A stretch of DNA of 64,000 nucleotides from CAYPZU01 sp964415395 (GTDB taxonomy: Bacteria; Chlamydiota; Chlamydiia; Chlamydiales; SM23-39). Made by a program: the position numbers and the translations under genes. The first letter of the stretch is position 1. Every line of letters begins with the position of its first letter. Shown here piece after piece: positions 35,068 through 45,342 of this stretch. The stretch covers positions 12,995 to 76,994 of the forward strand of contig CAYPZU010000002.1 of NCBI GenBank assembly GCA_964415395.1, given 5' to 3'. Below the pieces are notes generated by a model. It was not told where the DNA came from, searched no databases, and saw only the letters and a program-made list of their open reading frames with translations.

Positions 35068-38000
35068 ATGAATGAGCAGCCGATCGTCCTCAAGAATGTG
35101 AAAGTGCACAACCTCAAAGGGGTCGACCTGACGCTGCAGCCCGGCGAGCTCGTTGTGTTCACAGGCGTTTCCGGCTCAGGCAAATCGTCGCTCGCCTTTG
35201 ACACGATCTATGTCGAAGGGCAGAGGCGCTACATCGAGTCGCTCTCGCACCAGGCTCGCAGATTTTTAACCGAACTTCCCAAGCCCGACGCGGAGAGCAT
35301 TTCGGGGATTGCGCCCACGATCGCCATCGAGCAGAAAACGGCAGGGAGGACGCCCCGCTCCACTGTCGGCACAATGACCGGTATCTACGACTTTCTGCGG
35401 ATTCTCTATGCGCGCATCGGCGTGCCCCACTGCCCCGTGAGCGGCGAACCGGTCGCAGCCCACAGCCGAGAAAAAATCATCGCCGAGCTGCAAAGCCTGC
35501 CGGAAAAGATGAAACTGATCATTCTGGCTCCCTTCGCAAAAGGAAAAAAAGGGGAATTCAAAGAGGATTTCGCCGAACTCCTGAGCAAGGGATTTATGCG
35601 CCTCAGGATCGACGGGACGTTTGTCGATTTGAGCGAAGAGATCGAGCTGGATCCGAAAGAGGCGCACGACGTGGAGATCGTCGTCGACAGGCTGACGGTC
35701 AGTAAAGAGAGCCTGCCCCGGATCGCCGAAGCTGCAGCGGCGGCTCTCGAGCTAGGCAAAGGCTTCTTTAGCATCTACAATCCCGACACGGAAGAAGAGA
35801 AGCTCTTTTCCCAATTCGCCTATTCGCAAAAATCGGGCCTCTCCTACGGGCCGCTCGAGCCGCACGATTTTTCATTCAACCACCCTGCGGGGATGTGCCC
35901 CGCCTGCCACGGGATCGGCGTCTCAGCCGAGTTCGATCTAAAAAAGATCATCAATCCGGATTTGAGTTTAAGCGAAGATTGCTGCTCAATCGCCAGCTCC
36001 TATCAAACGGTGCGCTATGGCAACATCTACGACAACCTGGCGCGCCTCTACAAATTCAAAGTGACGTCGGCGTGGAAAGACCTGCCCGAAAAGGCCAAGC
36101 ACGCGTTCCTCTATGGAACAGATGCGAAATGGACGCGGATGCACTTCACCCATCCGGACAAAGGAACCCGCTGGTACGAATATGTGAAGTGGCAGGGAGT
36201 GATCCATGAGGCAAGAGAGCGGCTGACTGCAGCGAAAAGCGACGCCTACCGGAAAAAGATGGCAGAGCTGATGACCGAAGGGGCGTGCGCCGCCTGCAAG
36301 GGAACGCGGATCAAGCCCTATCCCGCTGCGGCTGAAGTCGGCGGCAAACGGATCTCCGAAATTACGGCGATGCCCCTTTCAGACGCTCTCGAATTTTTCG
36401 AGAAGCTGCATCTCAACGAACTGGAAAAAAAGATCGCCGGAGAAATCTTAAAAGAGATCCGGGATCGGCTCCAATTTCTGATTTATGTAGGACTCTCCTA
36501 CCTTTCGCTGGAAAGGACTTCGCCTACCTTAAGCGGCGGAGAGTCGCAGCGGGTGAGACTCGCCTCCCAAATCGGAGCGGGCCTCGTCGGAGCGATCTAT
36601 ATTTTGGACGAGCCGTCGATCGGGCTGCACCCCGCCGACCACCACAAACTGATCGGGACGATCGAGAAGCTGAGAGACCAGGGAAATACGGTTCTGGTGG
36701 TGGAACACGACGTCGACACGATGCTCGCCGCCGACAGCATCGTCGACGTAGGTCCTGGAGCAGGCCAGCACGGCGGAGAGATTCTGGCCCACGGGCTTGT
36801 TCCGGATCTGATGGCCAATCCCCGCTCGATTACGGGACAATACCTGTCAGGCAAGCTCAGGATCGAGATCCCCGAGAAACGGCGGACGGGAACGGGCGCG
36901 AAGATCACCGTTTCCGGAGCGAAGCACCACAATTTGAAGGATCTTACCGTTCCGTTCCCCGTAGGAACGCTGACTTGCGTAACGGGCGTCTCAGGGTCTG
37001 GCAAATCGTCGCTCGTCACCGACATCCTCTATCCGGCTCTTGCGAATCAGTTCCACAACGCGTCGCTCCCCGTGGGGGCGCACAGCAAGATCGAGGGACT
37101 CGACGCGATTAATAAAGTGATCGCCGTCGACCAGTCGCCCATCGGAAGAACGCCCCGCTCCAACGCGGCGACCTACATCAAGCTCTTCGACGAGATCCGC
37201 GACCTATTCACCGAACTCCCCGAATCGAAAATGCGCGGATTTACGGCCGGCCACTTTAGCTTCAACGTGAAAGAAGGGTCGTGCCCCTACTGCGGCGGCC
37301 TGGGTCAGGTGCGGATCGACATGGACTTCATGGAAGACGCCTGGGTCGAATGCCCCCAGTGCAAGGGGAAGCGCTTTGATCCGGAGATCCTCGCGGTCCA
37401 GTTCAAAGGCAAGTCGATCCATGATGTTCTGGAAATGGACGTCGAACACGCGCTTCAACTCTTCGAGGCGCTCCCTTCGATCCGGAAGAAGCTCGAGCTG
37501 CTCAGCCTCGTCGGCCTCGACTACCTGAGGCTCGGCCAGCCCTCGACCACTCTTTCCGGGGGCGAGGCGCAGCGGATCAAACTCGCGAAAGAGCTGGTCA
37601 GACCTCCTTCGGGGCAGACAATCTACATTCTCGACGAGCCGACCACAGGACTCCATTTCCACGATGTGAAACGGCTGATCAAGGTGCTGCAGCAGCTCGT
37701 CGACAAAGGGAACACGATTCTCATCATCGAACACAATATGGATCTCGTCAAAACGGCCGACTGGGTGATCGAGATGGGGCCGGGCGCAGGGGTCCACGGC
37801 GGCCAGGTGGTCGCGCAAGGCACTCCCGAAGCGCTCGCCAAACTCGGCACGCCGACAGGCAAAGCGCTGAAAGAGGCCCTCCACCCCGTCTACAAATACA
37901 AAACCGCGAAAAAAACGAGACCGGTTTCCGCGAACGAAAGCCCGATTGTGGTGGAGGGAGCCTCGCAGAACAACCTCCGGAGCGTCAGCCTCCAGATCCC

Positions 38001-40713
38001 GCGCGGAAAAATCAGCGTCTTCACAGGCCCTTCCGGCTCCGGCAAATCGTCGCTCGCCTTCGAGACGCTCTACGCCGAAGGGCAGCGCCGCTACACCGAA
38101 ACACTTCCCGCCTATTCAAGGGGGATGGTCAAGCAGCTCCCGAAACCAAAAGTCGACAAACTCGAAGGACTCTCTCCTTCGATCGCGCTGGAACAGAAAA
38201 CAGGCGGACTCAATCCGCGCAGCACGATCGGAACGATCACCGAAATCTACGATCTGCTCCGCGTCCTCTACGCCCATCTCGGCGTCGCCCATTCGCCTGA
38301 AACGGGCCATCCGCTCCAGAATATCAGCAAAGAGTTCGTCGTCCGCAAAATCCTCGCGCGCCCCGAAGGTGAAAAAATCCAGATCCTCGCCCCCGCCGCC
38401 TTCCATAAAAAAGAGACCTTCGAAGAACTTGTCGAGCGGCTCAACCGGCAGGGGTTTCTGCGGATCCGCCTCAATGGAACGACCTATCCGCTTGACGAAC
38501 CGATTCCGTTTGAAAAACACAGAAAGAATGAAGTGTACCTCGTAATCGACCGCCTCCTCGTCGACCCGAAGAGCGAAAAGAGGCTCTATGAAGCGGTTGA
38601 AAAAGCGGCCCATTTTTCCGAGGGCGTGATCGTTTTGGCGACAGAAGAGAAAGACTTCTTCTTCAACCTCTCGTTCGCCGACGAATCGACCGGCGAGGCC
38701 TACCCGCCGATCACCCCGCAGACGTTCTCCTTCAATCACGACGCCGGGATGTGCCTCGAGTGCCAGGGACTCGGCATCACCTACGGCGCCCACCTGCAGG
38801 AGCAGAAAAGCTTCCTCCGCCTCTCCATCCTCGAAATCTGCGACCGTCTCTTCAAAGAAAAAGCGACTTCCGAATCGATCCGGCTGATCGAAAAATATTT
38901 CCTCGAGCTTGGCATCGATCCCGACGACCCGGTCAAAAATCTTCCGCAGAAGCAGCTCAACATCTTCCTGAACGGCGGCCCCGACGTGAAGCTGAAGAAA
39001 TGGCCTCTTCTCCGCTGGCTCGGCCTCCACACCCAATTGGGCAGCGCCGTTCGGATGGCGACCGGCGGATTGCGCGAATCGCTCCTCCCCATGATGCGCG
39101 CCAGCACATGTCCTTCCTGCGAAGGGAGCCGCCTCAACCCGCTCGCCCGAAACGTCCGGATCGGCAAACGGTCGCTCCCCGATCTCTGCCGCCTCAGCAT
39201 CGAAGAGGCGTACGAGTTCATCCAGGAGATTTCGCTCAAAAAAGAAGAATTTTTGGCCGAGACCCACTCGCAGATCTGCAAATACCTCGAATTCCTTCTC
39301 GCCATCGGGCTCCGCTATCTCTCGCTCGACCGCTCCGCGCCCACTTTGAGCGGCGGCGAGCTGCAAAGGATCCGCCTCGCCCGCCAGCTCGGCTCGGGGC
39401 TTACTTCGTGCCTCTACATCCTCGACGAGCCGACCATCGGCCTGCATCCCTACAACAACGAACTGCTCAATCGGGCGCTGCGCGATTTGTGCCAGCTCGG
39501 AAACACTCTCGTCCTCGTCGAACACGACCCGATGACCGTCAAAGCCGCCGACTACCTCTTCGATTTCGGCCCGAAAGCCGGCAGGGAAGGGGGACAGATC
39601 ACCGCGCACGGAACGATTCCCGAGATCGAGAAAAACCCGAACTCGCTCACCGGCGCGTATCTCAGCGGAAGAAAAAAAATCCCGATCCCCAAAAAGAGGC
39701 GCCCTTTCGCTCCCGACATCCGGATCGAAAATGCATCTCTCCACAACCTGAAAAACGTTTCAGCGGCCTTCCCGAAAGCTGCGATCACCTGCCTCTCGGG
39801 CGTCTCCGGCTCCGGCAAATCGACTCTGATGCGCCATCTCCTCAAGCCTGCCGCCGAAATCGCCGCCGGCTCTTCGAAGCGGATGGAAATCGTCGATTAC
39901 ATGGGCGCAAAATTCTACGGACTCGACTCGTTTGAAAAGGTGATCACGATCGACCAAAGCCCAATCGGCCAGACGGCGCGCGCCGACGTCAGCACCTACT
40001 CCGACGTGCAGCCCCTCATCCGCGGCCACTATGCCGCGCTGCCGCTCGCCCAGGCGAAAGGGCTCCAGCCGCGCCACTTCAGCCCGAACCATTTGCGCGG
40101 CATGTGCCGCACCTGCTGGGGGCTCGGCTACAAAACGGTCGATCTCCAGTTCCTCCCCTCGGTGCGCGTCCAATGCGAAGCGTGCAAAGGATCGAGGCTC
40201 AACCCGATCTCCCTCGAAGTGCGCTACAAAGGGAAACATTTCGGCGAAATCCTCCAGATGCCGGTCGAAGAGGCGCTGCAATTCTTCTCCGCGATCCCCC
40301 GCATCGTGAAAAAACTCGAAACGCTCATCGCTGTCGGCCTCCCCTATCTCCATCTCGGACAGGAACTCGCCTCGCTTTCAGGGGGAGAGGCGCAAAGACT
40401 CCGCTTATCCCGCGAACTTTCCAAGCGGGAAGCCGGTAAAACGCTCTATCTCATCGACGAACCGACCGTCGGCCTCCATAGCGAAGACATCCTCAAGCTC
40501 CTCAAGATCTTCCACCATCTCGCCGACAAGAGAAACACCCTCGTCATCATCGAACACAACCTCGACATTCTCGCCAATGCCGACTACATCCTCGACCTCG
40601 GCCCCGACGCAGGCGAGAGCGGCGGAAAAATCGTCGCGAAAGGAACTCCCGAAGAGGTCGCCCGTTCGAAACAATCGAAAACAGCTCCCTATTTAGCCAA
40701 GGCTCTTCTATGA
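35068..40713 (+). CDS. uvrA: Double-length excinuclease ABC subunit A
   Basis: 1,881 residues, two complete UvrA units fused head to tail (~1-940 and ~945-1,881). UvrA loads UvrB on damaged DNA in nucleotide excision repair. Four Walker A sites (GVSGSGKSSLAFD ~33, GVSGSGKSSLVTD ~640, GPSGSGKSSLAFE ~990, GVSGSGKSTLMRH ~1,577), four LSGGE signatures and paired C-x2-C fingers (CPACHG, CAACKG; CPYCGG, CPQCKG; CLECQG, CPSCEG; CRTCWG, CEACKG) are all intact. The fused dimer is the form known in Chlamydia. The stop overlaps the next gene by 4 bases. Confidence 0.97.
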   Translation: MNEQPIVLKNVKVHNLKGVDLTLQPGELVVFTGVSGSGKSSLAFDTIYVEGQRRYIESLSHQARRFLTELPKPDAESISGIAPTIAIEQKTAGRTPRSTVGTMTGIYDFLRILYARIGVPHCPVSGEPVAAHSREKIIAELQSLPEKMKLIILAPFAKGKKGEFKEDFAELLSKGFMRLRIDGTFVDLSEEIELDPKEAHDVEIVVDRLTVSKESLPRIAEAAAAALELGKGFFSIYNPDTEEEKLFSQFAYSQKSGLSYGPLEPHDFSFNHPAGMCPACHGIGVSAEFDLKKIINPDLSLSEDCCSIASSYQTVRYGNIYDNLARLYKFKVTSAWKDLPEKAKHAFLYGTDAKWTRMHFTHPDKGTRWYEYVKWQGVIHEARERLTAAKSDAYRKKMAELMTEGACAACKGTRIKPYPAAAEVGGKRISEITAMPLSDALEFFEKLHLNELEKKIAGEILKEIRDRLQFLIYVGLSYLSLERTSPTLSGGESQRVRLASQIGAGLVGAIYILDEPSIGLHPADHHKLIGTIEKLRDQGNTVLVVEHDVDTMLAADSIVDVGPGAGQHGGEILAHGLVPDLMANPRSITGQYLSGKLRIEIPEKRRTGTGAKITVSGAKHHNLKDLTVPFPVGTLTCVTGVSGSGKSSLVTDILYPALANQFHNASLPVGAHSKIEGLDAINKVIAVDQSPIGRTPRSNAATYIKLFDEIRDLFTELPESKMRGFTAGHFSFNVKEGSCPYCGGLGQVRIDMDFMEDAWVECPQCKGKRFDPEILAVQFKGKSIHDVLEMDVEHALQLFEALPSIRKKLELLSLVGLDYLRLGQPSTTLSGGEAQRIKLAKELVRPPSGQTIYILDEPTTGLHFHDVKRLIKVLQQLVDKGNTILIIEHNMDLVKTADWVIEMGPGAGVHGGQVVAQGTPEALAKLGTPTGKALKEALHPVYKYKTAKKTRPVSANESPIVVEGASQNNLRSVSLQIPRGKISVFTGPSGSGKSSLAFETLYAEGQRRYTETLPAYSRGMVKQLPKPKVDKLEGLSPSIALEQKTGGLNPRSTIGTITEIYDLLRVLYAHLGVAHSPETGHPLQNISKEFVVRKILARPEGEKIQILAPAAFHKKETFEELVERLNRQGFLRIRLNGTTYPLDEPIPFEKHRKNEVYLVIDRLLVDPKSEKRLYEAVEKAAHFSEGVIVLATEEKDFFFNLSFADESTGEAYPPITPQTFSFNHDAGMCLECQGLGITYGAHLQEQKSFLRLSILEICDRLFKEKATSESIRLIEKYFLELGIDPDDPVKNLPQKQLNIFLNGGPDVKLKKWPLLRWLGLHTQLGSAVRMATGGLRESLLPMMRASTCPSCEGSRLNPLARNVRIGKRSLPDLCRLSIEEAYEFIQEISLKKEEFLAETHSQICKYLEFLLAIGLRYLSLDRSAPTLSGGELQRIRLARQLGSGLTSCLYILDEPTIGLHPYNNELLNRALRDLCQLGNTLVLVEHDPMTVKAADYLFDFGPKAGREGGQITAHGTIPEIEKNPNSLTGAYLSGRKKIPIPKKRRPFAPDIRIENASLHNLKNVSAAFPKAAITCLSGVSGSGKSTLMRHLLKPAAEIAAGSSKRMEIVDYMGAKFYGLDSFEKVITIDQSPIGQTARADVSTYSDVQPLIRGHYAALPLAQAKGLQPRHFSPNHLRGMCRTCWGLGYKTVDLQFLPSVRVQCEACKGSRLNPISLEVRYKGKHFGEILQMPVEEALQFFSAIPRIVKKLETLIAVGLPYLHLGQELASLSGGEAQRLRLSRELSKREAGKTLYLIDEPTVGLHSEDILKLLKIFHHLADKRNTLVIIEHNLDILANADYILDLGPDAGESGGKIVAKGTPEEVARSKQSKTAPYLAKALL

Positions 40714-41429
40714 ACAAACCGAACTTTGGATTCGACGCGCCCGGAGTGATCCGCTGGCTCTTCATCTTCTCGCTCCTCTCTCTCGCCGCTTCCTTCGCCT
40801 CGCGCCTCATCCCCTATCCGCTCCTTTCCAAAATCGTCCTCCTCTACTTTTTCTCCTCCGCCCTCTTCACCTTTGGATCCGGCGTTTGGATGCTCTACGG
40901 AACAAAATGGGGCAAACCGAAACTCCTCCGAAAGATCGCTGAAGAATTCGCTCTCTCCGGATCGGAAAAAATCCTCGACGTCGGGTGCGGGCGCGGCCTG
41001 TTCCTGATCGAAATGGCCCTGAAACTAAAAACCGGCAAAGCGCACGGCATCGACCTATGGATCGGAAAAGACCAGTCGGGAAACGCTCTTGAAAACACCC
41101 GCCGCAATGCAGAAGCGGCCGGCGTTTCAGACCGGATCGAACTTACGACCGCCGACATGCGGCAAATCCCCTACGCCGACAACACTTTCGATATCGCCGT
41201 TTCGAGCCTGGCCATCCACAACCTGAAAAACAAAGAAGAGAGAGATCTCGCCCTCAAAGAAATCCTCCGCGTGCTCAAACCAGGAGGCTCTTTCGCTCTC
41301 CTCGACATCCAGCATGCGCCGCAATATACCCAAACCCTTAAAGAGTTGGGCGCCCGCAACGTAAAAATTTCTGCTCCCCACTACCTTTATTGTCCGCCAG
41401 TGAGTATAGTGAAAGGGAACAAGGGGTGA
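40710..41429 (+). CDS. Membrane-anchored class I SAM methyltransferase
   Basis: 239 residues. Two N-terminal membrane segments (WLFIFSLLSLAASFASRL and IVLLYFFSSALFTFGSGVWML) precede a methyltransferase domain with ILDVGCGRGLFLIEMAL, TADMRQIPYADNTFDIAVSS and LRVLKPGGSFALLD. Target unknown; lipid/quinone or small-molecule methylation is possible. ATGA overlap with uvrA suggests co-transcription. Confidence 0.82.
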   Translation: MNKPNFGFDAPGVIRWLFIFSLLSLAASFASRLIPYPLLSKIVLLYFFSSALFTFGSGVWMLYGTKWGKPKLLRKIAEEFALSGSEKILDVGCGRGLFLIEMALKLKTGKAHGIDLWIGKDQSGNALENTRRNAEAAGVSDRIELTTADMRQIPYADNTFDIAVSSLAIHNLKNKEERDLALKEILRVLKPGGSFALLDIQHAPQYTQTLKELGARNVKISAPHYLYCPPVSIVKGNKG

Positions 41430-41435
41430 ATTCGC

Positions 41436-41804
41436 ATGTTTAAAGCCATCACGTCCAAAAGAAAAGCCCACGCTGTCTCAACCGCCCTCTTCCTCCTCGG
41501 GCTGGCCTCGCTGGTTTTCACCGACGCCTGGTGGCCCGGGATCATGCTCGTCGTCGGCCTGCCGCTGGCGCTCCGCCAATACCTTTTAGGGCGCACGTAC
41601 GACATGATGATCACCCTCCTCGTCTTTATCGGAACGTTCGTCACTGTCCAGTACGACATCTCCTGGCGCATCTTCCTCCCCGTCCTCTTTACCCTCGGCG
41701 CGCTCTACGTCCTCTTCCGCGAGTTTTTCGGACCCGATGAGACGACCGAAGAAGAAAAAGAAGAAGACGTCGAACACGAAATCGAAGAAGAACAGAAAAA
41801 ATAA
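41436..41804 (+). CDS. Small membrane protein with acidic tail
   Basis: 122 residues, six bases after the methyltransferase. Three hydrophobic segments (~13-45, ~55-72, ~77-93) and a Glu-rich tail (DETTEEEKEEDVEHEIEEEQKK). Family not recognised. Its last ~38 codons are duplicated at 42145-42264. Confidence 0.7.
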   Translation: MFKAITSKRKAHAVSTALFLLGLASLVFTDAWWPGIMLVVGLPLALRQYLLGRTYDMMITLLVFIGTFVTVQYDISWRIFLPVLFTLGALYVLFREFFGPDETTEEEKEEDVEHEIEEEQKK

Positions 41805-41815
41805 TAGGTTGTATT

Positions 41816-42040
41816 ATGTCCAGACCCATCCACGCCGCTCCCCCGGCCGCATTCATTCCGCCGCACTTCTTCCCGCTCGTTCCTGGCGCAGGAGCGCCCG
41901 TAGCGCCGCACGCTCCCGCTGCAGGCGTAGAAGCCCCTGCCCCCGCTCTTCCTGCCCAAGCCGCGCCCCCAGCCGTTGCCGCGCCAGACCACCAAGCTCC
42001 GCCTGAAGTCAAACCGCAAGACCACTGGCTCCGCGGCTAA
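41816..42040 (+). CDS. Pro/Ala-rich small protein, copy 1
   Basis: 74 residues: conserved start MSRPIHAAPPAAFIPPHFFP, low-complexity Pro/Ala middle, conserved end DHWLRG. Paralogue of 42276-42575, which shares the start and end but not the length of the middle. AGGTTG lies before the ATG. No function known; the conserved ends over a variable middle argue it is translated. Confidence 0.6.
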   Translation: MSRPIHAAPPAAFIPPHFFPLVPGAGAPVAPHAPAAGVEAPAPALPAQAAPPAVAAPDHQAPPEVKPQDHWLRG

Positions 42041-42144
42041 CAGCCCGAGCCACGCTCTTCAGCATAGAAAATTACAGGATAGACAGGATGACCGTTCGCT
42101 CTGCGAACCTACTCCGTTTGCACCCGGCGGCCCATTCTATCTGC
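42041..42144. repeat. Internally deleted copy of palindrome element C
   Basis: Carries ATTACAGGATAGACAGGATG, the hairpin GTTCGC-TCT-GCGAAC and then CTCCGTTTGCACCCGGCGGCC, the same pieces as at 42605-42748 but with the ~80 bases between missing. Confidence 0.75.
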
Positions 42145-42264
42145 TCGTGGCGCATCTTCCTCCCCGTCCTCTTTACCCTCGGCGCGCTCTACGTCCTCTT
42201 CCGAAAGTTTTTCGGACCCGATGAGATGACCGAGGAAGAAAAAGAAGAAGAACAGAAAAAATAA
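42145..42264 (+). pseudogene. Duplicated 3' stub of the small membrane-protein gene
   Basis: In-frame WRIFLPVLFTLGALYVLFRK FFGPDE then a shortened Glu/Lys tail and stop, matching the end of 41436-41804 (one Glu-to-Lys change in the FRE/FRK site, internal tail deletion). No start codon. It was duplicated together with the Pro/Ala-rich gene. Confidence 0.85.
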
Positions 42265-42275
42265 TAGGTTGTTTT

Positions 42276-42575
42276 ATGACCAGGCCCATCGACGACGCTC
42301 CCCAGTACTACCCAGCTCCGCCGCACATCTTCCCGATGCCTGCCGCGCTCGGAGCCGGAGCTCCCGCTGGCCCCATAGCAGCCCCTCCAGCCGGAGCTCC
42401 TGCCCCCCTAGCGCCAGCAGCCCCCGCCGCTCCTGCAGCAGCAGCCCAAGCCGCCCCCGCGCGAGCGGCCTCCGCCGCTCCTCCAGCAGTCGCTCGTGCA
42501 GCAGCCGCTCCTGCCGCCCAAGCCGCCCCTGCTCCAGCGGCTGCCGTGCCTGAACGCCACTGGCTCCGCGGCTAA
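42276..42575 (+). CDS. Pro/Ala-rich small protein, copy 2
   Basis: 99 residues: MTRPIDDAPQYYPAPPHIFP at the start and RHWLRG at the end, as in copy 1, with a longer Ala/Pro repeat (AAPAPAA-type) between. The reading frame survives expansion of the repeat, which suggests selection for the termini. Confidence 0.6.
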   Translation: MTRPIDDAPQYYPAPPHIFPMPAALGAGAPAGPIAAPPAGAPAPLAPAAPAAPAAAAQAAPARAASAAPPAVARAAAAPAAQAAPAPAAAVPERHWLRG

Positions 42576-42604
42576 CAGCCCGAGCAAGCCTCCTTAGATT
42601 TGAA

Positions 42605-42917
42605 ATTACAGGATAGACAGGATGACGGTTCGCTCTGCGAACCTAAGGATGTAAAGGATAAGAAGAATAGGCCGCCGGGTACAGCCTCAAGATTTGAGGC
42701 TAGCTGCGTCCCTGACGCAGCTGCAAACTCCGTTTGCACCCGGCGGCCCGATGTATCTGCAGCTTCCTTATCCTCGAGCACGTCGAGTGCGAACGGAGTG
42801 AGCGAATTGCGGAGAATCCGCAATCCCAGCTTTAGCTGGGAACTCGACGTTTCTTATTTTTATCCTGTATATCCTTAGGCTCGCCGTGCGAGCCGTCATC
42901 CTGTCTATCCTGTAAAT
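42605..42917. repeat. Palindrome element C with ~60-bp terminal inverted repeats
   Basis: Left arm 42605-42664 and inverted right arm ~42859-42917 match closely. Each arm contains a hairpin at the same place but with different stem bases: GGTTCGC-TCT-GCGAACC on the left, GGCTCGC-ACG-GCGAGCC on the right. Between them is an 11-bp stem (42670-42680/42738-42748) enclosing three contiguous hairpins with 3-base loops (42683-42701, 42702-42722, 42722-42738). A second 9-bp stem (42780-42788/42842-42850) encloses two more (42807-42823, 42824-42841). There is no open frame with coding character. Confidence 0.8.
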
Positions 42918-42921
42918 TGCA

Positions 42922-42986
42922 ACACTGCAAAAACCTGATTGACAGCAGGATCTCTATTCAATCCTCGCGACACTGCAAAAACCTGA

Positions 42987-42988
<2 letters not shown>
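42922..42988 (+). repeat. 19-bp direct repeat pair at the trpS end
   Basis: ACACTGCAAAAACCTGATT occurs at 42922-42940 and 42970-42988; the second copy reaches the trpS stop. It could be a target-site or recombination relic of element C. Confidence 0.6.
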
Positions 42989-44024
<1,036 letters not shown>

Positions 44025-44047
44025 CTAGCGACCCTGGGCAAAAAATT

Positions 44048-44539
44048 TCATCCTCTTTCGGCGCCCCCCTTCTCTTCGCTTGGCTCGCTCCTCCACAGTT
44101 TGATCAGGCTTCTCACATCCTGGATCGAGATGGGCTTCGGCAGCACGGAAGTGAAGCAGCTGCACGAGGCGAATTTGGCAGGAGGATCGCCAGAAGAGAC
44201 GGAAAACCTGCGGCGGACGGCCGCGCTCACTTTTTCCGAAGCGGCGATCCCTGTCGCCAGACGAATCCCCATATCCTCTTCGGGATGCTCTCCTGCTCGG
44301 GCGGGAAACTGGTTATCCCAAACGACCCCCCAGACGGAAACCGCCCTCCGCTCGACAAATCTTCTGCCGTCGAGATCCCATTCCAGAAAAGGTTCTCCGG
44401 AAAAAACTTTCTGGGCATTCACCGCATCGGCGACGACGACGAAATCCAGATCAGGACACTCCGTCTGGAAAATTCTCCGGACGCATTTGGCAGAGACAAA
44501 ATTGTCTTCTACGCACAAAACTGTATTGACTGCGCTCAT
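44048..44539 (-). CDS. Single-domain receiver-like protein 1
   Basis: 163 residues. TVLCVEDNFVSAKCVRRIF has the receiver acidic pair; VWGVVWDNQFPARAGEHPEEDMG has the phospho-acceptor Asp region in the place of DxxMP; RFSVSSGDP and VLPKPISIQDV give the Ser/Thr and Lys-Pro positions. About 30 extra residues sit between alpha-2 and beta-3. There is no output domain. Paralogue of the gene at 44866-45342. Confidence 0.65.
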   Translation of the reverse strand: MSAVNTVLCVEDNFVSAKCVRRIFQTECPDLDFVVVADAVNAQKVFSGEPFLEWDLDGRRFVERRAVSVWGVVWDNQFPARAGEHPEEDMGIRLATGIAASEKVSAAVRRRFSVSSGDPPAKFASCSCFTSVLPKPISIQDVRSLIKLWRSEPSEEKGGAERG

Positions 44540-44574
44540 CTTCCTCCTTCGGAATTATATACCGCTCGTGATTG

Positions 44575-44865
44575 AAGATCCGGTTCTGCCGGCGCCATCC
44601 CCAAAGAACGGGGCGTTCTTTGGGAACCCCTTGGCGCGTCGAGCAGCCACAGACTTTGAGATCCGCTTCCACCCCACCCCAACGATGATGCATCGTCTGG
44701 GACCCCGGAGCTAAACTTTTTAAGTTTAGCTGCTTCAGCGTCGGCTTCGCCTGACTCAAATTCTGGGCGGCCTACGGCCCGGTTCGCTTTCGCTCACCTG
44801 CTTCCCTTTAAAAATGTCCCCCGGACATTTTCAAAGTGTCCGCAGCCTTGGCATATTCCGATTCT
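44575..44865. repeat. Palindrome-mosaic cassette B between the receiver genes
   Basis: Hairpins: CCCAAAGAAC/GTTCTTTGGG (44600-44624), ACGATG-ATG-CATCGT (~44681-44695), AGCTAAACTT-TTT-AAGTTTAGCT (44709-44731), GGCC-TAC-GGCC (~44769-44779), and AAAATGTCC-CCC-GGACATTTT (44811-44831). The block 44778-44846 is homologous to 12626-12695 in cassette A. Confidence 0.75.
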
Positions 44866-45342
44866 TCAATTTCTCTCGGTATATCCCCAATCATTTAATA
44901 ATGTTCTTAACCGCGGCATCGAAATAGGCTTCGGCACCACCCTGGAAAAGACTCCGCAGCCTCTGAATCTCTCTTCCGGATCGGAAGAGGAAACAGCAAA
45001 CCGCGAAAGAACTTCCCTGCTCACTTTTCCGGAAGTGGCAACGGCTCCTGCTGTGCGGATTCCCATGTCCTCGACCGGCCGGCCTCCCGGAAACTCAGGA
45101 AACTGGTTATCCCAAATCACTCCCCAGACCGCCACCGTCCTTTGCTGGATGTACACATCCCAATCGGGATCAGCCAGCCAGCTCATGAACGGCTCTCCCC
45201 AAAGCGCTCTCCGGGCGTTTTCCGCATCGGAAACAAGTTTCAAATCGATGTCGGGAAAGGATTTTTGAAACATTCCCCGGAGAATGAGGGCAGCAAACGG
45301 CATGTCCTCCACGCAAAGAACTGTTTTTGGATGAACGCTCAT
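44866..45342 (-). CDS. Single-domain receiver-like protein 2
   Basis: 158 residues from ATG 45342 (MSVHPKTVLCVED), preceded by AGAGGTG; the frame reaches 45360. Same layout as the downstream paralogue: CVED acidic pair, VWGVIWDNQFPEFPGG with candidate phospho-Asp, FAVSSSD and VVPKPISMPRL. The extra segment before beta-3 (GEPFMSWLADPDWDVYIQQ) is shared. No kinase is adjacent except pknD, divergent at 45484. Confidence 0.68.
   Translation of the reverse strand: MSVHPKTVLCVEDMPFAALILRGMFQKSFPDIDLKLVSDAENARRALWGEPFMSWLADPDWDVYIQQRTVAVWGVIWDNQFPEFPGGRPVEDMGIRTAGAVATSGKVSREVLSRFAVSSSDPEERFRGCGVFSRVVPKPISMPRLRTLLNDWGYTERN

Noticed and set aside
38116..39744. 542-codon reverse frame within uvrA
   Set aside because: Shadow of the high-G+C uvrA frame; the forward protein has complete UvrA motifs throughout.
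42269..42553. 94-codon Ser/Arg-rich frame overlapping the second Pro/Ala gene
   Set aside because: Alternative frame of the GC-rich repeat; only the HWLRG-ending frame is conserved with copy 1.
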